Positions 57,896 to 64,000 of a DNA stretch of 64,000 bases are shown in pieces. Position 1 is the first letter of the stretch. Each line of letters starts with the position of its first letter. The position numbers and the translations under genes are program-made. A model generated the notes under the pieces. The model did no database searches, was not told where the DNA came from, and saw only the letters and a list, made by a program, of their open reading frames with translations. Origin of the DNA: Synechococcus sp. MW101C3 (lineage in GTDB: Bacteria; Cyanobacteriota; Cyanobacteriia; PCC-6307; Cyanobiaceae); NCBI RefSeq assembly GCF_002252635.1, contig NZ_NQKX01000010.1:62001-126000 (forward strand). Reading direction: 5' to 3'.

Positions 57896-57911
57896 GGTCG
57901 GACGTCCGACC
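57896..57911. promoter_or_regulatory. 16-bp perfect palindrome before rpsL
   Basis: GGTCGGACGTCCGACC is self-complementary. As RNA it can form a 6-bp stem with an ACGT loop, ending 17 nt before the rpsL ATG, close to the ribosome site. A DNA operator is equally possible. Confidence 0.45.
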
Positions 57912-57928
57912 CATCTCTCCGGCCCTCA

Positions 57929-58303
57929 ATGCCCACGATCCAGCAGCTGATCCGCTCCGAGCGGCAACGCCTCACCCGCAAGACCAAATCCCCAGCGCTG
58001 CGGGCCTGCCCCGAGCGCCGTGGTGTGTGCACCCGCGTGTACACCTCCACGCCGAAGAAGCCCAACTCGGCGCTTCGCAAGGTGGCCCGCGTGCGGCTCA
58101 CCTCCGGCTTTGAGGTCACCGCCTACATCCCCGGCATCGGCCACAACCTGCAGGAGCACTCCGTCGTGCTGATCCGCGGCGGTCGTGTCAAGGATCTGCC
58201 CGGGGTCCGCTACCACATCATCCGCGGCACCCTCGACACCTCCGGTGTGAAGGACCGCCGCCAGAGCCGCTCCAAGTACGGCGCCAAGGCTCCCAAGGCC
58301 TGA
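57929..58303 (+). CDS. rpsL: 30S ribosomal protein S12
   Basis: A 124-residue S12 with [24 protein letters not shown], the decoding loop [20 protein letters not shown] (the Lys of PKKPNS is the classic streptomycin-resistance site, wild type here) and [23 protein letters not shown]. It is the first gene of the str cluster. A perfect palindrome lies just upstream. Confidence 0.98.
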   Translation: MPTIQQLIRSERQRLTRKTKSPALRACPERRGVCTRVYTSTPKKPNSALRKVARVRLTSGFEVTAYIPGIGHNLQEHSVVLIRGGRVKDLPGVRYHIIRGTLDTSGVKDRRQSRSKYGAKAPKA

Positions 58304-58349
58304 GTCCTGCCTCTTCGTTTCCCTTTCCCGCTTCCCTCTCCTCAGGTTT

Positions 58350-58820
58350 ATGTCACGCCGCAACGCTGCCGAGAAGCGCCCGGTTCTCCCCGACCCCCAG
58401 TTCAACAGCAGGCTGGCAACCATGGTTGTGGCCCGGCTGATGAAGCACGGCAAAAAGTCCACCGCACAGCGGATTCTTTCTGATGCCTTCGGGCTGATCA
58501 GCGAGCGCACCGGCGCCGACGCGCTGGAAGTGTTCGAAACCGCCGTGCGCAATGCCACCCCCCTGGTTGAAGTGCGCGCCCGCCGCGTTGGTGGCGCCAC
58601 CTACCAGGTGCCGATGGAAGTGCGGCAGGAGCGGGGCACCGCCATGGCTCTCCGCTGGCTGGTCAACTTCTCGCGCGCCCGCAACGGCCGCAGCATGGCC
58701 CAGAAGCTGGCAGGTGAACTCATGGACGCGGCCAACGAAGCCGGCAGCGCGGTGCGCAAGCGCGAGGAAACCCACAAGATGGCAGAAGCGAACAAAGCCT
58801 TCGCCCACTACCGCTACTGA
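58350..58820 (+). CDS. rpsG: 30S ribosomal protein S7
   Basis: A 156-residue S7 starting [23 protein letters not shown], with [26 protein letters not shown] and the C-terminal [18 protein letters not shown]-like end. S7 organises the 30S head and E site, and in E. coli represses this operon. Confidence 0.98.
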   Translation: MSRRNAAEKRPVLPDPQFNSRLATMVVARLMKHGKKSTAQRILSDAFGLISERTGADALEVFETAVRNATPLVEVRARRVGGATYQVPMEVRQERGTAMALRWLVNFSRARNGRSMAQKLAGELMDAANEAGSAVRKREETHKMAEANKAFAHYRY

Positions 58821-58920
58821 GTTCACCGGCTCTGCCTGGATCGCGGAATCCCGGCACACCAGAGCTAACCCTTACACTTACTCCGCATTTTTGTCGATCA
58901 CCCTTCGGAGACCTCAGCTC

Positions 58921-60996
58921 GTGGCCCGCGCCTACCCCCTGGAACGCGTCAGAAATATCGGGATTGCCGCCCACATCGACGCGGGCAAAACCACCACCAC
59001 CGAGCGGATTCTCTTCTACTCAGGTGTCGTCCACAAGATGGGCGAGGTGCACGATGGCGCCGCCGTCACCGACTGGATGGAGCAGGAGCGGGAGCGCGGC
59101 ATCACCATCACTGCGGCGGCCATTTCCACCAGCTGGAAGGACAACCGCATCAATATCATCGATACCCCCGGCCACGTCGACTTCACGATTGAAGTGGAGC
59201 GGTCGATGCGGGTTCTCGACGGGGTGGTGGCTGTGTTCTGCGCCGTGGGTGGCGTCCAGCCCCAGTCCGAAACCGTGTGGCGGCAGGCCGATCGCTACAA
59301 CGTGCCCCGCATCGTGTTCGTCAACAAGATGGACCGCACGGGTGCCAACTTCCTGAAGGTCTACGACCAGATCAAGGACCGCCTGAAGGCCAACGCGGCA
59401 CCGATCCAGCTGCCGATCGGAGCAGAAGGAGAACTCAAGGGCATCATCGACCTGGTGCGCCAGAAGGCGATCATCTACACGAACGATCTCGGCACCGACA
59501 TCCTCGAGGGAGACATCCCCGACGACATGAAGGAAGAAGCCGCACTCTGGCGCGGCAAGCTCATGGAATCGGTGGCCGAAACCGATGAGGAGCTCCTCGA
59601 CAGTTACCTTGAAAACGGCGAACTCACCGACGAGCAGCTGGTCAAGGGCATTCGCGTCGGCGTGGTGAAGCACGGCCTGGTGCCGATGCTCTGCGGATCC
59701 GCCTTCAAGAACAAAGGGGTGCAACTGGTACTCGACGCAGTCGTCGACTACCTACCCGCACCGGTGGACGTTCCGCCGATCACCGGCCTGCTGCCCGATG
59801 GCACCGAGTCCAACCGTCCCTGCGACGACAATGCTCCCTTCAGTGCACTGGCCTTCAAGGTGATGGCCGACCCCTACGGCAAACTCACCTTCGTGAGGAT
59901 GTACTCGGGGGTGCTGCAGAAGGGCAGCTATGTGATGAACAGCACCAAAGACAAGAAGGAGCGGATCTCCCGCCTGATCCTGCTCAAAGCAGACGATCGC
60001 GAAGAAGTTGACGAACTGCGCGCTGGTGATCTCGGGGCCGTTCTCGGCCTCAAGGACACCACCACCGGCGACACGCTCTGCGTGGAGAGTGCGCCCATCA
60101 TTCTGGAATCCCTGTTCATCCCAGAACCGGTGATCTCGGTGGCGGTGGAGCCGAAGACCAAGGGCGACATGGAGAAACTCTCCAAAGCACTGCAATCCCT
60201 CTCTGAGGAAGATCCCACCTTCCGCGTTTCCACCGACCCCGAAACGGGCCAGACCGTGATCGCCGGCATGGGCGAGCTTCACCTGGAAATCCTGGTGGAT
60301 CGCATGCTGCGGGAGTTCAAGGTGGAAGCCAACATCGGCGCTCCGCAGGTGTCTTACCGCGAAACGATCCGCGGCAAGGCCAAAGGTGAAGGCAAGTTCG
60401 CCCGCCAGACCGGCGGTAAAGGCCAGTACGGCCATGTGGTGATCGAAATGGAGCCGGGTGAGCCCGGTTCCGGCTTTGAGTTCGTCAACAAGATCGTCGG
60501 CGGCATCGTGCCGAAGGAATACATCGGTCCTGCCGAAAACGGCATGAAGGAAACCTGCCAGTCCGGCGTGATTGCCGGTTTCCCGATGATCGATGTGAAG
60601 GTCACCATGGTGGACGGGTCCTACCACGATGTCGACTCTTCGGAGATGGCTTTCAAGATCGCTGGTTCGATGGCCTTCAAGGACGGCGTCAAGAAGTGCA
60701 ATCCTGTACTCCTTGAGCCGATGATGAAGGTGGAAGTCGAAATCCCCGAGGACTACCTCGGTTCGGTGATCGGTGACCTCTCCTCACGTCGCGGGCAGGT
60801 CGAAGGCCAGTCCATCGACAACGGACAATCCAAAGTCCAAACCAAGGTGCCCCTGGCCGAGATGTTCGGCTACGCCACCCAGCTCCGATCCATGACCCAG
60901 GGTCGGGGTATTTTCTCGATGGAGTTCAGCCATTACGAGGAAGTTCCTCGCAATGTGGCTGAGGCCATCATCTCCAAGAATCAGGGCAATTCCTGA
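58921..60996 (+). CDS. fusA: Elongation factor G
   Basis: A 691-residue translocase. G-domain motifs are [13 protein letters not shown] (G1), RGITITAAA (G2), DTPGHVDF (G3), NKMDRTGA (G4) and [11 protein letters not shown] (G5). Domains III-V follow with [25 protein letters not shown] and a complete C terminus. The start is GTG 58921, at [21 protein letters not shown] 100-bp spacer follows rpsG. It moves tRNA-mRNA on the ribosome after each peptide bond. Confidence 0.98.
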   Translation: MARAYPLERVRNIGIAAHIDAGKTTTTERILFYSGVVHKMGEVHDGAAVTDWMEQERERGITITAAAISTSWKDNRINIIDTPGHVDFTIEVERSMRVLDGVVAVFCAVGGVQPQSETVWRQADRYNVPRIVFVNKMDRTGANFLKVYDQIKDRLKANAAPIQLPIGAEGELKGIIDLVRQKAIIYTNDLGTDILEGDIPDDMKEEAALWRGKLMESVAETDEELLDSYLENGELTDEQLVKGIRVGVVKHGLVPMLCGSAFKNKGVQLVLDAVVDYLPAPVDVPPITGLLPDGTESNRPCDDNAPFSALAFKVMADPYGKLTFVRMYSGVLQKGSYVMNSTKDKKERISRLILLKADDREEVDELRAGDLGAVLGLKDTTTGDTLCVESAPIILESLFIPEPVISVAVEPKTKGDMEKLSKALQSLSEEDPTFRVSTDPETGQTVIAGMGELHLEILVDRMLREFKVEANIGAPQVSYRETIRGKAKGEGKFARQTGGKGQYGHVVIEMEPGEPGSGFEFVNKIVGGIVPKEYIGPAENGMKETCQSGVIAGFPMIDVKVTMVDGSYHDVDSSEMAFKIAGSMAFKDGVKKCNPVLLEPMMKVEVEIPEDYLGSVIGDLSSRRGQVEGQSIDNGQSKVQTKVPLAEMFGYATQLRSMTQGRGIFSMEFSHYEEVPRNVAEAIISKNQGNS

Positions 60997-61035
60997 TCTC
61001 TCACCCCCAACCAACACCCCCGATTCTTTCCTTCA

Positions 61036-62265
61036 ATGGCTCGCGAGAAGTTTCAGAGGAACAAACCTCACGTCAACATCGGCACCATCGGCCACGTTGA
61101 CCACGGCAAAACCACCCTCACCGCCGCCATCACCAACGTGCTGGCATCCCTTGGCCAAGCGAAAGCTCAGGCCTATGACGACATCGACGGTGCTCCTGAG
61201 GAGAAGGAACGGGGCATCACCATCAATACCGCCCACGTCGAGTACGAGACAGAAGGCCGTCACTACGCCCACGTCGACTGCCCGGGTCACGCGGACTACG
61301 TCAAGAACATGATCACGGGTGCCGCCCAGATGGACGGCGCCATCCTGGTGGTGGCCGCCACCGATGGCCCCATGGCCCAGACCAAGGAGCACATCCTGCT
61401 GGCCAAGCAGGTGGGCGTGCCCGCCCTGGTGGTGTTCCTGAACAAGAAGGACATGGTCGACGACGAGGAAATCCTCGAGCTCGTCGAACTGGAAATGCGT
61501 GAGCTGCTCAGCAGCTACGACTTCCCGGGTGACGACATCCCCATCGTGGCCGGCTCCGCTCTGAAGGCTCTCGAGTTCATCCAAGGGGGCGGCAAAGGCA
61601 ACCGGGGTGACAACGAATGGGTCGACAAGATCCTTGACCTCATGGACGCGGTGGATGAATCCATCCCCGAACCCGAGCGCGAAATCGACAAGCCCTTCCT
61701 GATGGCTGTCGAAGACGTGTTCTCGATCACCGGTCGTGGCACCGTGGCCACTGGCCGGATCGAGCGCGGCAAGGTGAAAGTGGGCGAAACCGTTCAGATC
61801 GTCGGCATCAAGGACACCCGCGAAACCACCGTCACCGGGGTCGAGATGTTCCGCAAGCTGCTCGACGAAGGCATGGCGGGCGACAACGTCGGTCTGCTGC
61901 TGCGCGGCATTCAGAAGGAAGACATCGAACGCGGGATGGTGCTGGTCAAGCCCAACTCGATCAAGCCCCACACCAAGTTCGAAGGTGAGGTCTACGTCCT
62001 GAAGAAGGAAGAAGGCGGCCGTCACACCCCCTTCTTCGCCGGCTATCGCCCGCAGTTCTACATCCGCACCACCGACGTGACCGGCCAGATCACGGCCTTC
62101 ACCGCCGACGACGGCACCAACGTGGAGATGGTGATGCCCGGTGACCGCATCAAGATGTCCGCCGAGCTGATCTGCCCAGTGGCGATTGAGCAGGGCATGC
62201 GCTTCGCCATCCGCGAAGGCGGCCGCACCATTGGTGCGGGCGTGGTGTCCAAGATCGTGGAATGA
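61036..62265 (+). CDS. tuf: Elongation factor Tu
   Basis: A 409-residue EF-Tu that brings aminoacyl-tRNA to the ribosome. Motifs are [15 protein letters not shown] (G1), [13 protein letters not shown] (G2), [21 protein letters not shown] (G3) and NKKDMVDD (G4). The C-terminal domains carry the kirromycin/GDP-release regions. The insert [13 protein letters not shown] is the typical switch I. A hairpin-rich spacer separates it from rpsJ. Confidence 0.99.
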   Translation: MAREKFQRNKPHVNIGTIGHVDHGKTTLTAAITNVLASLGQAKAQAYDDIDGAPEEKERGITINTAHVEYETEGRHYAHVDCPGHADYVKNMITGAAQMDGAILVVAATDGPMAQTKEHILLAKQVGVPALVVFLNKKDMVDDEEILELVELEMRELLSSYDFPGDDIPIVAGSALKALEFIQGGGKGNRGDNEWVDKILDLMDAVDESIPEPEREIDKPFLMAVEDVFSITGRGTVATGRIERGKVKVGETVQIVGIKDTRETTVTGVEMFRKLLDEGMAGDNVGLLLRGIQKEDIERGMVLVKPNSIKPHTKFEGEVYVLKKEEGGRHTPFFAGYRPQFYIRTTDVTGQITAFTADDGTNVEMVMPGDRIKMSAELICPVAIEQGMRFAIREGGRTIGAGVVSKIVE

Positions 62266-62288
62266 TCCTGATCTAGGGTCTTGGCCTT

Positions 62289-62321
62289 GGGGGGCGTGCC
62301 TGCGCGCAGGCTTCTCCCCCC
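62289..62321 (+). repeat. GC-rich hairpin between tuf and rpsJ
   Basis: A 14-bp palindrome GCCTGCGCGCAGGC (62298-62311) sits inside a GGGGGG/CCCCCC pair, making an extended stem with an internal loop. No U-tract follows. It may trim or stabilise tuf mRNA ends. Confidence 0.45.
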
Positions 62322-62442
62322 TCGGCTTGCCCCTTCCGGCTTTCAGGCCACTCGCACCTCGGCAATTCAGGCTTCAAGCCTGATTCATCGTTTTCTGCAC
62401 CGGCAGCGTTCTTGCTGGCGGATGCCTCACCCGCATTTCCCC

Positions 62443-62763
62443 ATGTCCACCGCCATCGCTCAGCAGAAGATCCGCATCCGTCTCAAGGCGTTCGATCGCC
62501 GCATGCTGGATCTTTCCTGCGAAAAAATCATCGAAACCGCCGATCACACCGCCGCCACGGCTATCGGCCCCATCCCCCTGCCCACCAAGCGCAAGATCTA
62601 CTGCGTGCTGCGCTCACCCCACGTGGACAAAGACTCCCGTGAGCACTTCGAAACCCGCACCCACCGCCGCATCATCGACATCTACAGCCCTTCCTCGAAA
62701 ACGATCGACGCGTTGATGAAGCTTGATCTCCCGAGTGGCGTCGATATCGAAGTCAAGCTCTGA
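62443..62763 (+). CDS. rpsJ: 30S ribosomal protein S10
   Basis: A 106-residue S10 with [64 protein letters not shown] and [10 protein letters not shown]. It acts in the 30S head and as NusE in antitermination. Its place after tuf rather than at the head of the S10 operon is normal in cyanobacteria. ATG 62443 is fixed by [15 protein letters not shown]. Confidence 0.97.
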   Translation: MSTAIAQQKIRIRLKAFDRRMLDLSCEKIIETADHTAATAIGPIPLPTKRKIYCVLRSPHVDKDSREHFETRTHRRIIDIYSPSSKTIDALMKLDLPSGVDIEVKL

Positions 62764-62873
62764 GCCGCATCGGCCCCGCCCCTGCACACGCCTGGCTGTT
62801 CGTGAATGGGTTGGCCCAGGCTGCCCCAGAATTCGCTTCCCCTTGCTGCTGCCTGCGCCCCATTGACGCCCCC

Positions 62874-62902
62874 GCCCGCTTCCCCGGCGGGCTTTGTTTT
62901 TT
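62874..62902 (+). terminator. Intrinsic terminator of the str cluster
   Basis: GCCCGC-TTCCCCG-GCGGGC forms a 6-bp GC stem with a 7-nt loop, followed by TTTGTTTTTT. It lies about 110 bp after the rpsJ stop. Confidence 0.85.
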
Positions 62903-62903
62903 C

Positions 62904-62909
62904 TAGAAT
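62904..62909 (+). promoter_or_regulatory. Possible -10 box directly after the terminator
   Basis: TAGAAT matches five of six -10 bases and abuts the terminator U-tract. The -35 position is not convincing. It could drive the Lon-N-domain gene with a ~200-nt leader. Confidence 0.25.
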
Positions 62910-63110
62910 CGATCCTTCAGGCTGCCCGGCGCTTCAGGAGCTGCCAGGGCCGGCGCAGCCAGCGCCAGCCCTTGCCGTGTTGTTTTCTTCGAACATCGAG
63001 GCAAAACACTCCTCGCTGCTTCTTTCTGGCAAAGCACCCGGGCACCGGCCCTTTCAGGCCTTCTGCTCCCTTCCATCCGTTTTTCCAGCCCTTTCTCCAC
63101 CCACCCATCC

Positions 63111-63782
63111 GTGACTGATCTGGCCGTGAGGGAACTCCCCCTATTCCCCCTGCCGGATGTGGTGCTGTTTCCGCAGGAAGTGCTGCCGCTGCATATCTTC
63201 GAGCCCCGCTACCGCATGCTCCTGCAAACGGTCCTGCAGACAGATCGCCGCTTCGGGGTGATCCGCTGGGACCCACAGGAAAAGAAAATGGCTTCTGTGG
63301 GCTGCTGCGCGGAAATCCTCCAGTGCCAGACCCAGGAAGACGATCGCAGCAACATCGTGACCATGGGGCAGCAGCGTTTCCGTGTGCTCGAAGTGGTGCG
63401 GGAGGCCCCGTTCCGGGTGGGCATGGTGAGCTGGATCGAAGACGCAACCGATGAGAGCCCGGAAACTCTCAACGCCTTGGCCGGCAACGTGACCCAGGCC
63501 CTGCGGGATGTGGTCGACCTCACGGGCAAGCTTGTGGGGCGGCCGAGCAGCCTGCCCAACGATCTGCCTGACCTGCCACGGGAGCTCTCGTTCTGGATCG
63601 GTTCCCATCTGGGCGGCCCCGTGGCCGATCACCAGCAGAGCCTGCTGGAGCTCACCGACACCGGCGAGCGGCTGCGTCAGGAATTCGCCCTGCTCGACCA
63701 GACCCGCCGCCAGCTTGCGGCCCGCACGGTCCTCAAGGACACCTTCAAGGATCTGGGTGAGCCCCCCAGGGATCCCTCCTGA
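63111..63782 (+). CDS. Lon N-terminal (substrate-binding) domain protein
   Basis: A 223-residue protein consisting of the LON substrate-binding (PUA-like) domain without ATPase or protease parts. Landmarks are LPLFPLPDVVLFPQEVLPLHIFEPRYRML, RFGVIRW and GQQRFRVLEVVREAPFRVGMV, and a helical C-terminal half. Stand-alone versions are common in bacteria and may bind proteins for degradation; the role is unproven. The start is GTG 63111. Its stop overlaps the start of the next gene by one base (TGATG). Confidence 0.88.
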   Translation: MTDLAVRELPLFPLPDVVLFPQEVLPLHIFEPRYRMLLQTVLQTDRRFGVIRWDPQEKKMASVGCCAEILQCQTQEDDRSNIVTMGQQRFRVLEVVREAPFRVGMVSWIEDATDESPETLNALAGNVTQALRDVVDLTGKLVGRPSSLPNDLPDLPRELSFWIGSHLGGPVADHQQSLLELTDTGERLRQEFALLDQTRRQLAARTVLKDTFKDLGEPPRDPS

Positions 63783-64000
63783 TGGCCGGCCTTCCCCTCC
63801 CCGCGCTGGCGGCTGTGGCTTCTGTGGCCGTGCTGGCGGGCGCCTTCGTGGTGTGGCAGCGGCGCAACCGCAGCTTCGAGAGCACTGCCACCGTGGCGGA
63901 GGCCTACGACCGCTGGACGGAAGACCGGCTGCTGGAGCGGCTGTGGGGCGATCATGTGCACCTCGGTCACTACGGCACCCCACCGCATCGGGCCGACTTC
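63782..64000 (+). CDS. MPBQ/MSBQ-methyltransferase-like SAM methyltransferase (partial, cut by window end)
   Basis: The first 73 residues of a gene that continues past the window. A hydrophobic N-terminal segment (about 3-24, LPALAAVASVAVLAGAFVVW) is followed by TVAEAYDRWTEDRLLERLWGDHVHLGHYG. This closely resembles the start of the cyanobacterial methyltransferase for 2-methyl-6-phytylbenzoquinol (tocopherol and plastoquinone synthesis). The SAM-binding GxGxG lies beyond the window, so the call is not proven. A gamma-tocopherol methyltransferase relative is the main alternative. Confidence 0.7.
   Translation, partial: MAGLPLPALAAVASVAVLAGAFVVWQRRNRSFESTATVAEAYDRWTEDRLLERLWGDHVHLGHYGTPPHRADF

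Larger units (their letters stand above)
62764..63110. other. Intergenic interval after rpsJ
   Basis: About 350 bp holding the str-cluster terminator (62874-62902) and a possible -10 box TAGAAT (62904-62909). The rest is Pro/Leu-coding-like noise in several frames with no convincing gene. Confidence 0.5.

Overview
The window is a GC-rich chromosomal segment of a picocyanobacterium, most likely a Cyanobium or freshwater/halotolerant Synechococcus of the alpha-cyanobacterial lineage. Direct evidence is photosystem I genes (psaA, psaB, psaL, psaI), ndhN, ldpA, a CrtD-type carotenoid desaturase, a large glutamate synthase without a gltD partner, and small families known mainly from cyanobacteria (CAAD, DUF1815, DUF2839). 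The ribosomal protein order (rplC first, rpsJ at the end of the str cluster, no rpsN or rpmD inside) is also cyanobacterial. The genus is inferred from GC content and protein resemblance, not from a search.

Layout. (1) 0.2-2.7 kb, minus: JAMM peptidase, MoeB-rhodanese and a potassium-channel-like protein in one apparent operon. (2) 2.8-8.8 kb: CAAD protein, fructosamine-kinase-like protein, crtD, tyrA, a degenerate DinG-like helicase, DUF2839 and DUF1815. (3) 9.2-14.9 kb, minus: recA with a candidate SOS box, a HAD phosphatase, tRNA-Gln, an R3H/AAA ATPase, ldpA and ndhN. (4) 15.3-32.0 kb, plus: the S10-spc-alpha ribosomal super-cluster from rplC through secY, adk, rpoA, truA and rplM-rpsI-rpmE to prfA. 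(5) 32.0-36.8 kb: HNH endonuclease, alanine racemase, tRNA-Ser, a divergent beta-lactamase-like/NlpC-P60 pair and a GT2 glycosyltransferase. (6) 36.9-46.1 kb: psaI-psaL, an RND efflux permease, then psaB and psaA on the minus strand. (7) 46.2-57.9 kb: a secreted low-complexity protein coupled to a CbiG-CobJ fusion, tRNA-Pro, lipA, gltB, a phosphodiester-glycosidase-like protein and an A-type Fe-S carrier-like protein. (8) 57.9-62.8 kb: the str cluster rpsL-rpsG-fusA-tuf-rpsJ. (9) 63.1-64.0 kb: a Lon-N-domain protein and the start of a MPBQ/MSBQ-methyltransferase-like gene cut by the window end.

The window is mostly housekeeping: translation, PSI and the NDH-1 complex, cobalamin, lipoate and carotenoid synthesis, and nitrogen assimilation. 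I see no CRISPR array, prophage, transposase or toxin-antitoxin pair. The less ordinary material is: a K+-channel filter in which the usual Thr is Gly; the JAMM/MoeB-rhodanese pairing; a probable SOS operator at recA; perfect inverted repeats at several operon borders (recA/DUF1815, rplO/secY, rpmJ/rpsM, the rpsL leader, psaA upstream); a truA gene with no ATG, GTG or TTG in the right place, overlapping the rplQ stop as CTGA; and an RND pump gene lying between psaL and psaB. No clearly new multi-gene system was found.
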